This document shows positions 36,001-48,154 of a stretch of DNA of 64,000 nt, piece by piece. The notes below the pieces were generated by a model that was not told the DNA's origin, did not search any database, and saw nothing but the letters and a program-made list of their open reading frames with translations. Location of the stretch: the NCBI GenBank assembly GCA_011799875.1, contig CM022299.1, positions 349,352,526-349,416,525 of the forward strand, written 5' to 3'. The translations under genes and the position numbers were made by a program. Numbering within the stretch: position 1 is the stretch's first letter; every line of letters begins with the position of its first letter. Source of the stretch: Thinopyrum elongatum. Lineage: Eukaryota > Streptophyta > Magnoliopsida > Poales > Poaceae.

Positions 36001-36667
36001 GAAGTCACAATCTCCGTCAGGATAACCTGATAAAATTAATGGCCGTATACACTTTCTTAGAGAGACTGTACTCTGGAAGCTTGTTTACCATAATGGCTGT
36101 AACGGGTGGAAGAGACCCGCCACGATTCATAAGAGACGTGTTGAAGTTACTTTCAACCATCCCAAAGCAAATTTAAGAGTTGAAGAAATCAGCCGCCCAG
36201 GCAGGTGCAATGACTGCGTTGAGCCGAGCCAAAGCTTATTGCCTAGAGATGGATCCTGCAGAGATGGCCGGCGGGTTTCCACAATTCAACGATGATGGTA
36301 GTGAATTTTCACCAGAAAATTATGCCCGTTGTGTGAAAAAGACCCGTGTATTGGCGAGTCAACTGGTTGAAGAACTCAACTTGAAGAAATACTAGGCGGC
36401 TTATGATGAAGATAACACGCGAGTTCATCCGCCAACCTTTGAGCCCTTTGACCTGACTCCACAAATGCGTAAGCATACTTTTGCCCCTCATGTCGACCCG
36501 TTATCCAAGCTTTAACTTCTATCGACTGGAATCTGGACAACCTTCAGATCAAGGACGTAGAAGAATCGGCACAGGATAACCTAGAGACATCTACCGCTAG
36601 AGATCATCAAGATGTCAACCCGGAGCAAGTTGACCCGGAAGGTACAAGAGCCGGGTCAAAGGAGTAG
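33056..36667 (+). pseudogene. Degenerate antisense PF04195-type gene of element A
   Basis: From the ATG at 33056 the frame has stops within 15 codons, then reads FVDHVQRGFTPPDSKFLRDF and FFELRPQDIGPNSMNNLC, the PF04195-like start of this protein type. A later exon begins after a CACAATGGCAG acceptor at 34023 and runs to CAAGG|GTAAGT at 34624 (ATDIFWRRKEVRNRHLVSKR, then ISISSGSENLSPKKIRRVV). Further pieces include LPGFEKMSTEELHHEFLNRL near 35100 and QAGAMTALSRAKAYCLEMD near 36200; the last open piece ends at 36665-36667 (TAG). Introns carry repeated stretches like TAGCCCCCAAGTGCCGGGTC. Architecture parallels the gene in element D but the sequence is well diverged. Many stops; not functional. 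Confidence 0.65.
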
Positions 36668-37093
36668 ATGACTCCAACAAACTTTGAGATTTATGAGCCC
36701 AGCTGTGGCTTTGTAATAGCGTAGCACAACTTTTGCATCATCTGTGGTGCCTTCGCGCATATTTATACTCTGAGGTTGCTGAGCAGAAAAGATGTTATCT
36801 GGCGTGGTGTTCTGTCGACCCGCCCAGTATTTAGTTTGAAATGTATGCTTCTCGAAGTAAAAATATGGAGAGTCATATTTTGTATGAACCGCCAATAGCT
36901 GATCCTGGTCTTGTCTACTGATCCATAATTGATAAATCAGCATAACCCAGTGTATTATTAGCCCAGCGACTCATGGTCATAAAAAATCTCTATGTTTTGA
37001 GAATAAACCGGTGTGTTTAATGATCCGGAGGCTCATGGCCAAGAAAAAGAGATAGCCCTGAAAAACAAACATGTTAAAAAAGACACATATATA

Positions 37094-38006
37094 TGTCGGA
37101 TTCAGGGCTCCGCAGACCCAAGAAAGGTTCAAACTCTGGGGCCCGTGCGAAGAACTCAACCTATCTAGCCAACCAGCTTGTCGCCCTATGGCCTAGCTCG
37201 AGGAACAAGGAAGAAGATGAACACGACAGTTTACCCAGGTTCGGGCCACCTTGCATTGTAAGACTCTACTCCTGCTTTGTGGTGGATTTCCCTCATGAGG
37301 GGCTGAGGATGAACAAGTACAAGGGATGAACAACCTCGCGAGGTCTGCTCTGGTGAGGGTGGAAAGGATCCGATCCCGGGGGGTTCGTCCTCCGATTTCG
37401 GTCCCGGTCCGGTCTCCGTCCCCTTCTATGGTGGTGCCTAACCTATATTTATAGTGGCCTCGGTCCTCTTCCCCCAAATCATAGGCGGGAAGGGACCCCA
37501 CAGTGGCCAATTTGAAAGGGGACAAGTAGTACATCTTATCCTGAGGAAAGGTGGTCTTCTCCTGCAAAGCTTCTGGTTGTGACGCAATAGTGGGCTCGAC
37601 GATGACATCCGTCCTGACGTCCTGGCGGTCTTGGTCTCATTGCACAGGAATGGAAACCTTTGCCCGAGTCCTCGGAAACCCACGCATGCGCTTGCCTCCT
37701 TAGCACCAAAGAGTAAACTGTCTCCTCTGCGCCCGCTGGCGCCCACCTGGCCTTGGTCTCATGGCTTGCGTCACCGCAACCTCATGAGGTTTGGGCACCT
37801 GCATAGGAATCTCCGCTCCTCAGGAGGCAGTCTGGGGAGGCCGCTCCCTCGGGAGGTCTTGGCGTCGTCTGCCGCGCGAGGCTTGGCCCCTCGCGAGGGT
37901 CTTATCTTGGTAGTCTTGGAGGTGGGCCCTACCAAGCCGTCGATAAAGCCATGCCATGTGCCGCAGGCAGGCCAGTCTGGGTACCCTAGTTCCCAGAATG
38001 CCGATA
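37094..38006 (-). repeat. 3' LTR of element B
   Basis: 913 bp; plus-strand start TGTCGGATTCAGGGCTCCGC, end GAATGCCGATA (expected ACA mutated to ATA). Confidence 0.9.
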
Positions 38007-41000
38007 GTATCCCCCGGGCCCAAGGCATGCTCGGACTTGGCTTCGAGGCGAAGCCAAAGGGCAAGGGCGAAGCGCCGCGGGCCCCAATCGCCTACGGACC
38101 AGGCTGACGCGTGGCACTTGATGGGACGTGGGCGCTCTTCTTCAAGGTCTTCGGAGAGGACGACCGACGTCTGGAGTGCTGCCCCAGGGGAGGCGGTCGA
38201 GACGGCGACCCCCTCACAGGCCGGCAAATCGGCGAGTCCCCTCGCGGTGAACTTGCCCTTGGCCTTGTCCGCGATTCCTCCAGCAGCAGCGACGCCTCCT
38301 TTGAACCAAGCTTAAGCAACGATGACAGCTACGAGCCGCCGTGCCACCGCGCTCGGGCTTGAGGGAGGAATGGCGCCGGCCAGGCGTCATGGGCGACACC
38401 GCCTGGGTCGTGATCCTCAGGAGGTCCTTTCCTTTCGTTTCATTCCTGTGCAAAAGTCATGAAGGGCCCCGCGGGGGTGTGTAAAGATCGTGACACTTTT
38501 GCGTTAATGTTAGCGTCCCCAACTTATGTTGTGTTTGTGTCTCTCGCTTGGGCACGGTTCCCCCTTTTTATTCTCGTGGTAGCTTAGTCCTCTACGCCGA
38601 CAGGACCCAGTCCCCAGGCAAGCTTCGGCTGTCGCTGGTATGCCAGGTCGTGATGCCGTGGTCAAGGCTAGGAGGTGAGCGGCCTGAGGTCCGGTAAGAG
38701 GCCCCGAGGCGTGATGCTCAGGAGGTCCCCTTTGGCGCGCTAGTGGCTCCTGAAGGACTAAAAGGGGAGTTCCCTTGCCCGAGCGAAATCACGAGAGATG
38801 AAACGCCGATTATGGGGTTCACGCCCGGGTGTGCGAAGCGACTTATCTTGGCGAGCTTGTGGTGGTTTCCTTGTCGCGAGGGTGAGCTTCTTGTGCGATG
38901 CTAGGCTGCACCCTTCTCCTGATGGCGCCCCCCCTGCAGGGCTCCTACTGACTCCATCTCTCCCGCTCGTCAGGGTGCTCTACGTCATCGGGACCCGGCT
39001 CTCAAGCGAGGCGTGGCCGCCGCTGGTATGCCAGGTCGTGATGCCGTGGTCAAGGCCAGGGGGTGAAGGCTCGAGGGCCGGTAGGAGCCCCTAAGGCGCG
39101 GTGCTCAAGGGCCCCCCCTTTAACATGCAAGCGACTTGCACGAGAAAAGAGTGGCTGGCTTCGAGGGGGTACCTAGGAGGGGTTGCGCCCCATGGCACGT
39201 AGCGCGGTATCCTTCCACGGTGGCGAGGTGTTGGCGAAGCTGCTCATGATCCTGCCTCCGGAGGTTCCCATCTCTGAGGCTCCACTAGCAGAAGTCGAAA
39301 AAGGTGAGGACGGTGGCAGCGTTGTCAACGAGGGGCTTCCAACGAGCGGGGCAGGTGGTGGCAGTGGCGTTCCTTCTTAGTTTTACCCTGCAACATTTAC
39401 CGTGCCTCATGGAGGCGTAAGACTTCTATTTAAGCTTGTGGAACAATCTGTGCTTGTAATAATTATTAGGACCCCGTGGTTTCCTTATTGCGCCAAGTTT
39501 CCTTCATGCTTGCTTTTGTGCTTTGCGTCAGTAGGGCTCAGCCCCGCGCATACCTCGACCGCCGTTGGGCGTCTGGATCACCAGGATGACACCAAGGGGC
39601 GAGGGGCTACGTGACTAGTGGGGCCCCTGAGTAGCGATGCACAGGAGGCCCCCCTTGACGTGCGAGCAGCCCTCATGAAGGAAACGTGGACGCCGGGGTG
39701 TAGGACTTCGAGCTCTGTGTCGGCAGGGCCCAGCCCCGTGCATACCTTTACCACCGTTGGGGCATCCGGATCACCAGGACGACACCAAGGGGCGAGGGGC
39801 TACGTGACTAGTGAGGCCCCTGAGTCACGATGCTCAGGATGTCCCCCTTGACGTGCGAGCAACCCTCATACCTTTGACCACCAGCTTTCAGCTGGGGTGA
39901 ATGCGAGAAGACCAGGTACCCGGACCTGGTAGGGTAGCGTGTGCCAGGCGGGGCCTGAGCACAGCCCCCGTGTCCAGCCCCCTCGCGCGATCCTCCAGAG
40001 GGGGAAGCTGTGGGGTGTTGCCGATCGTAGAGCCAAGAGGCTATCCTGAGGTTGGTGCGGCCGCGAGGGCGCCCTCAGTTGTTTATTCACCAGCGCGGAG
40101 CATGGTGCTTCCACTTTATCATGGGCATAGCCGCTCCTCGACTGTGTCATCCGCCAGCACAGAGCATGGGGCTTCCACTGGTACGTGGGTGGGAGTTCCC
40201 TCTGGGAGAGACTCCGGGGCGTGTACAGCCCCGTTCGTATGCGTGGCTAGCACGACAGAACTGGAGGAGGAGTATCTAGGCACTCGTGAGCCAGCGAGGG
40301 ACTCACGAGGCCCTACCTCAAGGCAGGTTGCGCCTGATTTTTGCAGCACGGGGCGCGCGTAAGAAACCTGCGGGGCGATGGGGGGGGGGGTCCTGTGCCG
40401 AATGCCCCTCCGGAGGTTATCGCATGAGAAGGCCGGACACCAATGACCCCAGGAGGTGATGTGAATGGGGTCAGCACGCCAGACAGAGCTCAGCCATTGG
40501 TTTTATCGATGCTGCAGGGACAGACCCAAGCACAGACGCCGTGCCAAGTCTTCTCATGCAACGATCCCACGGAAAAACAGCCGGCGCACGGCTCCCGCTA
40601 CGGCGAAGCGCCGAACTGCGGTTGTACGAACCGGGCCGTGCGCTCGCACTTGCCCACATGCGATTAGCTCATGCGAGAACAAGGCACCAAGGACCACGGG
40701 AGGTGACGCGCACGGGAGCTGGCCCGCGGGACAGAGCTCGGTCGCTTTGGTTTGTCAATGCTGCAGGGATGAACCCGAGCACAGATGCCGTGCCAGTCCT
40801 TAATCATGAGGCGGTCACGGGCGGATTCGCGAGGGCGCATCGACATCATAGTGACGAAGCACCGGATAGGCAGTTGAGATACTTAGGAAACTCATGAAGG
40901 CAAAGCCAGTTCTGCCTGAGGATGATGCAGCCCGAGGGGCGCCCTCAGTTGAACAAACCAAAAAGTGACCTCGCACCATCGTTGTAGAAGCGTTGAAGTA

Positions 41001-41030
41001 GCTGAAGACGCGTACTGTAGAGATCGCTCC
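38007..41030. repeat. Non-coding repetitive interior of element B
   Basis: A unit containing CGGATCACCAGGACGACACC and GGGCGAGGGGCTACGTGACTAG occurs at about 39541-39690 and again at about 39731-39880. Another pair (GCTGCAGGGACAGACCCAAGCACAG near 40511 and its variant near 40763) is about 252 bp apart. TGCCAGGTCGTGATGCCGTG occurs near 38640 and 39029. No ORF with a domain was found. Runs of G (about 40379-40390) occur. Confidence 0.7.
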
Positions 41031-41483
41031 TCATGAGCCGACCGGCTCCTGAGCCCCGGGAGGCTCCGGAGGTCTGGGGGGCTCACGAGGGTCCGTCACC
41101 TCCTCGGTCAGGACCGCCTGGCGCCTGGCCTCGTGAGCTACCAAGGCTCCCTGCATGAGGCACTGGTACAGGGCGGCCACGTTCAGCAGGCCGAACGGCA
41201 TGCAGACGTAACTGCAGGGGTAGCCCCCGCTCCGGCCGACGCGGGACGGCCAGAAGAGGTCCTGCGAAGCAGCCCTGTTGAGGCCTGGGATGTTGACGCA
41301 GATGCGCAGTTCACCACCCATGTCATGGGCGGCAGCTGCACTGGATGGCGCGGGGTGACGCTCGCCACGCATTGCTCGCGCCTCCCGAAGCTCCTCGATT
41401 GCCTTAGTGATGAACTCCTGAGCGCCCGACGCCTCGCGCCTTGCGCCTTGTTCACCGAGGCGCGCGTTGAAGCATGCCCCCAC
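41031..41483 (-). pseudogene. Reverse transcriptase remnant of element B
   Basis: An open stretch contains GGELRICVNIPGLNRAASQD followed soon by YVCMPFGLLNVAALYQCLMQ. These are two RT landmarks normally separated by about 60 residues, here joined with the intervening FLDAYSGYHQ-type block missing. The YVDD catalytic box is also absent. The reading frame differs from gag, so the piece is both deleted and frameshifted. Confidence 0.65.
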
Positions 41484-41515
41484 GTGGTGCCCGAACGCCT
41501 CCCTCGCAACGCTGG

Positions 41516-42693
41516 TCAGGTCAGAGGCCCTCCAGATGAGAGCCCCCGAGCCCGTCCTGAGAGGGGCGTCGGACGCGCCTTCCTATGCGAGAGGGAAAGG
41601 CACCCCAGCAGTGGGCGCGGGGCCTCAGGCACGACCTTCGGGCGCCCCAGCCTCCTGACGGCCCTTTGGGATGAGCTGCTTCTTCTTCTTGGGGATGGCC
41701 TCAGGAGGCAGGATGGCACCCTCGCCATTTGAGTTCTTGACCACCGACGAGTGCCCTGGAAGTTGGCGATGAAGCGCTCGCGTAGCTCGTCCCAGGAGGA
41801 GATCGACCCCACCGGGAGGTGCAGGAGCCAAGAACGCGCGCCATCCTTGAGGGCCACGGGGAACCAGTTCGCCATGACCTTGTCGTTGCCGTTCGCCGCC
41901 TCGATGCTCAGCTTGTATAGCTGGAGGAACTCAGCGGGGTCGGGGGTGCCGTCGTAGCGTGGAGGCAGATCCGGCTTGAACTTGCCGGGCCAGACGACAT
42001 GACGCAGCTCCGGGGTGAAAGCACGGCAGCCTGCCGCACTCACAGGGGCCGGTCGCATGGGAGGGGCTTGGTCTTGGCGCCCGCGTGCCACCACCTCTGG
42101 CAGAGCGCGGTCTTGACGCGGCGGCGCTGGGAGCGTGTGCTCCTCTCCTTGGGGCCGCTACACCACCTGGCAGCTTTCTTCATCGTGGGCCGCCGCTCTG
42201 CGCGGCGGGTCGCGCTGGGGTGCCTCACACCTGGGCTCGGGTCCACGTCGTGCAGAGGAGGAGGGGGAGGCGCGCCGTGAGCCACGTCGCCTGCCAGGGA
42301 CGACGGAGGACGAGGCGAACGGGACGGTGCAGGAGCCTCACCGGCGACGTTGACGAGCTCGGCGATGCGGGCGAGCCAGTCGTCGTAGAGATCGTTGGCC
42401 GGACGATAGTGCAGAAGCTCACGCGCCATGAGCAGTGCAGCCTGCGCGTTCGCCGGCCCTCAACGAACGTGAGAAGGCGATGCTGTGGCCGGAGTTGGTG
42501 ATGGGGTCACGATGCGGCCGTCGCGCCGCACGGACGGTGGCAGCGATGAGTCCTGCTGTTCACGAGCAGCAGGGTCGGTGACAGTGTTAGCCATCGGGGA
42601 GGCAAAGCGGCGAGGAGCGCCGTTGCCCGTGGGAGCGGTCTGGGTGATGCGAGTGGCCCGGCGCTCGGCACGGACACGGCGAGCATCGGCCAT
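41516..42693 (-). pseudogene. Gag of element B, broken
   Basis: Probable start at the ATG at 42693 (MADARRVRAERRATRI). An in-frame TGA at 42460-42462 interrupts it. The same frame resumes with MARELLHYRPANDLYDDWLA and then shifts near 42100 into the gag domain proper (LPPRYDGTPDPAEFLQLYKL, WFPVALKDGARSWLLHLPVG, SSWDELRERFIANFQGT). After FQGT it again leaves the family pattern. Proline- and arginine-rich linkers are typical of this gag group. Confidence 0.78.
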
Positions 42694-42766
42694 AGGAACG
42701 ACGGAATAGCAGCGGAGCAAACAGTGGAAGAGAGGCTTCGACACGCCCCTACATGGTGCGCCAAAT

Positions 42767-43679
42767 GTCAGATTCAGGGCTCCGTAGACCCAAGAAAGGT
42801 TCGAACTCTAGGGCGTGTGCGAAGAACTCAACCTATCTAGCCAACCAGCTCGTCGCCCTACGGCCTAGCTCGAGGAACAAGGAAGAAGATGAACATGGCA
42901 GTTTACCCAGGTTGGGGCCACCTTGCGGTGTAAGACCCTAATCCTGCTTTGTGGTGGATTTGCCTCACGAGGGGCTGAGGATGAACAAGTACACGGGATG
43001 AACAACCTCGCGAGGTCTGCTCTGGTGAGGGTGGAAAGGATCCGATCCCGGGGGGTTCGTCCTTTGATTTCGGTCCCGGTCCGGTCTCCGTCCCCTTCTA
43101 TGGTGGTGGCTAACCTATATTTATAGTGGTCTCGGTCCTCTTCCCCCAAATCGTAGGCAGGAAGGGATCCCATAGTGGCCAATTTGAAAGGGCACAAGTA
43201 GTACATCTTATCCTGACAAAAGGTGGTCTTTGCCTGCAAAGCTTCTGGTTATGACGCAACATTGGGCTCGACGATGACATCCGTCCTGCCGTCCTGGCGG
43301 TCTTGGTCTCGTTGCACAGGAATGGAAACCTTTGCCTGAGTCCTCGAGAACCCACGCCTGCGCTTGCCTCCTTAGCACCAAAGAGGAAACTGTCTCCTCT
43401 GCGCCCGCTGGCGCCCACCCGGCCTTGGTCGTCATGGCTTGCGTCATCGTAACCTCATGAGGTTTGGGCACCTGCATAGGAATCTTCGCTCCTCAGGAGG
43501 CAGCCTGGGGAGGCCGCTCCCTCGGGAGGTCTTGGCGTGGTCTGCCTCGCGAGGCTTGGCCCCTCGTGAGGGTCTTGTCTTGGTAGTCTTGGAGGTGGGC
43601 CGTACCAGGCCGTCGATGAAGCCACGCCATGGGCCGCAGACAGGCAAGTCTGGGTACCCTGGTTCTCAGAACACCGACA
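42767..43679 (-). repeat. 5' LTR of element B
   Basis: 913 bp; plus-strand start TGTCAGATTCAGGGCTCCGT, end CAGAACACCGACA. A few percent diverged from the other LTR by eye. Confidence 0.9.
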
Positions 43680-43958
43680 ATATATGAATATTAAGTTGGC
43701 TTTTGAGGCTCGACAAAAGACTGGCTTTCGAGGCTCGAGTCTTGCTTCAATGAAGCTGGCTTGATAGCCTATGGTTTGCCCTAGCTTTCTGTAGGCCGTC
43801 TCTCACATGACTTAAGCCGGCGTTTTAACCTTGACAAGTTCAAGGTCATAAGAGATTGACTGTCAAGAGTACGGGGGGTCATCTTGGCGGATGAGCATCA
43901 AGCAAACAGGCAGGCTTAACCATGTGATATAATGGCATATGTCGGGTCAAAAGGGATG

Positions 43959-45308
43959 TTAATAGCTAAACTCGATGAGTTGGAAGCCCCCAAGTGACCT
44001 ATGATCAAAGAATAAAGTCTCATACACAGTATATTGGATGAAATGACAGAGGCCCCGAGTTTCGAGGATGTCGGCTTTATTATCATTGATCATAAAAGAT
44101 ATATACAAAGGTATGTACAAAAGATGGAGCCAATGGCTCTGAGTGTAGTAAGGACGGAGATGATCAATGTTCCAAGGCCTGCTGGTCTCCTCCTCAGATG
44201 TACATGACTTCTTGTGTTCACGCATGTCAATCAAATAATATGACCCGTTGTTGAGGTTCTTGCTGATGACGAAAGGCCCTTCCCAAGGAGGTGAAAGCTT
44301 ATGCATACCGGTCTGATCTTGAATCAATCGGAACACTAAGTCGCCCTCCTGGAAAGTACGGCTACGAACTCTACAACTGTGATAGCGACGTAGGTCTTGT
44401 TGATAAATTGCTGATCTTGATACTGCAAAATCACATTCCTCCTCCAAAGCATCAAGGGAGTCCTGACGAGCTATCTCATTGTCTGCTTCAACATAAGCCA
44501 CCACTCGGGGGGAATCATGACGAATGTCGCTTGGGAGTACTGCTTTGGCACCATAGACAATAAAGAAAGGCGTATAACCAGTTGATCTGTTGGGGGTGGT
44601 TCGTATGCTCCAAAGAACAGAAGGAAGCTCCTCAACCCAACAACATGGAGTATGCTCAAGAGGAACCAAAAGTCTAGGCTTGATACCTCTTAAAATCTCC
44701 TGGTTAGCACGTTCTTCTTGGCCATTGGATTGGGGGTGTGCCACAGAGGCCACATCATGCCGGATGTGTTCCTGTTGGCAAAACTTCTTCATGGCTCCTT
44801 TGGAAAAAATTAGTCCCATTATCAGTGATGATGCTGTGTGGATAACCAAAACGAAAGATCAACTTCTTCACAAACTTGACTGCTGTTTTTGCATCACAAT
44901 TACTAATAGGCTCTGCTTCAACCCACTTGGTGATCAACAACCATCAGAAGATGAGTTTTCTTGTCCTTAGAGCGTTTGAACAGACCAACCATATCAAGCC
45001 CCCATACAGCAAAAGGCCAAGTGATGGGAATCAATCATAAGAAGTTCTTGAGCCGGCACATGAGCTTGACGTGCAAACTTCTGACGTCCATCACATCGAC
45101 ACACGATATCCTCAACATCTGCATGAGCCGTCAGCCAATAAAAACCATGTCGAAACGCCTTTGCAACCAAGGATCTTGAGCCGGCATGATGCCCACAATC
45201 GCCAGAGTGAATCTCACTGAGGATCTCGCGGCCCTCATCAAGGGAGACGCAATGTTGGAAAACACCAGTGATGCTTCTTCTGTGTAACTCGCCATGGACA
45301 ATAGTCAT
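43959..45308 (-). pseudogene. Integrase of element A
   Basis: The N-terminal H2C2 zinc domain lies at 45308-45100 (HGELHRRSITGVFQHC, then HADVEDIVCRCDGRQKF). The core then moves to another frame at 44940-44755 (LITKWVEAEPISNCDAKTAV, then YPHSIITDNGTNF, the second catalytic Asp) and returns to the first frame by 44849 (HPQSNGQEERANQEILRG with the catalytic Glu). The C-terminus (PWEGPFVISKNLNNGSYYLI) ends at 43959. A stop also follows the zinc domain near 44994. It would insert cDNA into the genome, but this copy cannot be translated whole. Confidence 0.85.
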
Positions 45309-45542
45309 TGAGTTTGAACGGCGAACGATCTGACGAGTGATAAGTTCATCCTCAGGGAGCTCGCCTCAAGTCAGATAATTCAAATAAGGCATCGTCCAGT
45401 CAGGGGTAGCATGAAGAGCTGCCACCAGTTGTGCTTCCAGGTCAGGTATAGCCAGATCTTCCTCAGATGGCAGTTTGACCGAAGGATTATGAAGGACATC
45501 AAGGAAAACATTGGGAGGTACTGGCTTAAGTTGAGATCTGAG

Positions 45543-46445
45543 TCATGATAAAGCATCAGCCGCCTCGTTGAGCCGCCTGTCTATGTGATCCACTTGATAT
45601 CCCTTAAAATGACCTGCAATGTTAGTCACCGCCTGTCGATAAGTCGCCATGAGGGGGTCTTTAGAATCCCACTTTCCAGAAACTTGCTGAGCAACCAAAT
45701 CTGAGTCGCCCAAACATCTGACCAGGCTGAGATTCATCTCCTTAGCCATCCGGAGACCATGGACGAGAGCTTCATACTCAGCTGCGTTGTTGGTACAGGG
45801 AAACATTATCCTCAAGACATAACAAAATTTATCACCTCCTGGGGAAGATAAGATAACTCTAACCCCCGAGCCCTTCAACTGTCTGGAACCATCAAAATGA
45901 ATTATCCAATAAGTTTTATCTGGCCTCTCTTCGGGAACTTGAAGTTCAGTCCAATCGTTGATGAAATCCACTAGTGCTTAGGAATTGATAGCTGTGCGAG
46001 GCACATATTTCAGATGATGTGGCCCAAGTTTGATTGCCCACTTAGCAATCCTGCCTATGGTTTCCCTGTTCTGGATGATGTCTCCCAACGGGGCAGAGCT
46101 AACCACCATTATTGGGTGTTCCAGAAAATAATGCTTCAGCTTGCGACTCGCCATGAATACCCCGAATACTAGCTTCTGCCAATGTGGATATCTCTGTTTA
46201 GACTCTGTCAAGACTTCACTGATATAGTAGACTGGTCATTGAACATGATATTCTTTCCCTGCCTCCTTGTGCTCCACGACAACTGCAACACTTACTGCTT
46301 TGTTATTAGCAGCATTGTACAGGAGCATAGGCTCTTTGTCAATAGGAGCAGCCAGGACGGGCGGCTCAGCTAACTGCTTCTTAATGGCTTCGAAAGCGTT
46401 GTTGGCAGCATCACTCCAAACGAAGTTATCTGTTTTCCTTAACAT
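45543..46445 (-). pseudogene. RNase H region of element A
   Basis: In the frame shared with the integrase zinc domain, 46445-46236 holds the post-RT connection (MLRKTDNFVWSDAANNAFEA), then a stop, then MASRKLKHYFLEHPIMVVSS and another stop at 45978. The RNase H domain proper follows at 45971-45543 with FDGSRQLKGSG, NNAAEYEALVHGLRMAKEMN and LGDSDLVAQQVSGKWD, which give the D-E-D catalytic residues. It ends RRLNEAADALS before a TGA. It would degrade the RNA strand during reverse transcription. Confidence 0.85.
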
Positions 46446-47380
46446 TTGATAAAAGGGATGGCCTTCTCTCCCAGGCAGCTTATGAACCTTCTCAAGGCGG
46501 CTATTCGACCCACCATACGCCGCACATCATTAATATTGATCGGCTTACCCAGGGAGGTCACCGCTTTGATTTTCTCTGGATTGGCTTCGATTCCTCGTTC
46601 AGACACCAGGAAACCCAATAATTTGCCTGCTGGTACACCAAAAACACACTTGGTTGGGTTAAGCATCATCTTGTACTGCCGAAGGTTGTCGAAGGCCTCC
46701 TTAAGATCATCCAGCAAGGTCTCCTTCTTCCGAGACTTAATGGCAATATCATCAACATAAGCATGAACATTGCGCCCAATCTGCTTGTAAAAACAATTAT
46801 GCACTGTGCGCTGATAAGTCACCCCTGCGCTTTTAAGCCTGAAAGGCATCGAGACATAGCAGAAAGCCCCAAAGGGCATGATGAAGGATGTCTTCTCCTG
46901 GTCCTCAACAACCATCTTGATCTGATGATAGCCAGAGTAAGCATCCAGGAAACATAAACTCTCGCACCCCGCCGTAGAATCAATGATTTAGTCAATACGA
47001 GGGAGAGCAAACGGGTCTTTAGGACAAGCCTTGTTAAGATCTGTGTAATCAACACACATTCACCAAGTACCATTCTTCTTGAGAACAAGCACAGGATTGG
47101 CCAGCCACTCAGGATGAAATACTTCCACGATGAACCCGGCAGCTAGGAGCCGGGTCACTTCTTCCCCAATAGCCTTGCATCTCTCCTTGTTAAAGCGACA
47201 CAGGTATTGTCGAACTGGTTTCATTTTAGGATCAACATTGAGGTGGTGCTCAGTGAATTATCTCGGTATGCCAGGCATCTTTGAAAGTTTCCATGCAAAG
47301 ACATCCCGATTCTCATGGATGAATTCAATGAGCGTGCTTTCCTATTTGGGATCCATGCCAGTCCCAATAGTGAACTGCTA
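46439..47380 (-). pseudogene. Reverse transcriptase of element A
   Basis: In frame with protease and gag. Landmarks in order are FHPEWLANPVLVLKKNGTW, MCVDYTDLNKACPKDPFALP, FLDAYSGYHQIKMVVEDQEK, and the catalytic Y-V-D-D at 46759-46748 within VHAYVDDIAIKSRKKETLLD. The frame carries stops at 47342 (TAG), 47258 (TAA), 47060 (TGA) and 46988 (TAA). It loses register near 46450, where the RNase H region continues in another frame. All these stops fit C-to-T change of CAG, CAA or CGA. Confidence 0.88.
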
Positions 47381-48154
47381 AGACGAGTCGCCCAGGGTGA
47401 AGTCAACCTGTTTTGTGTCTTTGGCTACCTGGAACTTCAGGGGCGGGTCAGATTCTGTGGTGGGCTTCTTTAGAGACGTCATATTAGCCGGGTCAACATT
47501 GGATTTGTAGAATTTCAACTCCTCCACTGCACAGGCCATTTCAGCATAACCCGCGTCCCCTTCTTCACACTCACGAGCAATCTTTCTGTCCCCATTGAGT
47601 ATTATAGTACCCTTCGGCCCAGGCATCTTGAGCTTGAGATAGACATAACAGGGCCGAGCCATAAAACGAGCATAAGCCGACCGTCCAAACAAGGCATGAT
47701 AAGGACTCTTAATATTGAGCACCTCAAACGCCAGAAACTCTGTTCTGTAATTATACTCATCGCCAAACACAACCTCAAGCTTGATCCGGCCAATAGGGTA
47801 CGCAGATTTTCCAGGGACAATCCCATGAAACACGGTGGAGGAAGATGAGAGCTGCTTCTCTGACAAGTTCATGCGCCTGAAGGTGTCATAATACAGAATG
47901 TTGATGCTGCTTCCGCCGTCCATGAGAACCTTTGTGAGGTTATATCCACCAACCTGAGGCGCCACCACTAAGGCCAAGCCACCAGGGTTATCGACCCGTG
48001 GTTGGTGATCAGCCCTACTCCAAGTGACCGGTTGTTCTGACCAATTCAAATACTGAGGAATTGCTGGCTCAACAAGATTAACAACATGTTTTTGAACCTT
48101 GTTGTCTCGATTGCAGGTACTAGTGGTAAAAATGTAATACTGCCCACTGCTTAA
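47378..48154 (-). pseudogene. Protease region of element A
   Basis: A continuous frame from just below the TAG at 48155 to the TAG at 47378. The retropepsin motif is KVLMDGGSSINILYYDTFRR, preceded by NPGGLALVVAPQVGGYNLT and followed by YHALFGRSAYARFMARPCYV and LKMPGPKGTIILNGD. Same layout as the protease of element D, showing the two belong to one broad lineage. Confidence 0.85.

Larger units (their letters stand above)
37094..43679 (-). mobile_element. Gypsy element B inside element A
   Basis: Two 913-bp LTRs with perfect duplication ATATA (37089-37093, 43680-43684). Minus-strand sense: gag reads right to left, the LTR has CACTATAAATATAGG, the primer-site region TTTGGCGCACCATGTAGGGG follows the right LTR, and a purine-rich CCCGGGGGATAC precedes the left one. 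Only gag and a small RT remnant remain. The left part of the interior (38007-41000) is non-coding with tandem repeats. Confidence 0.93.
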
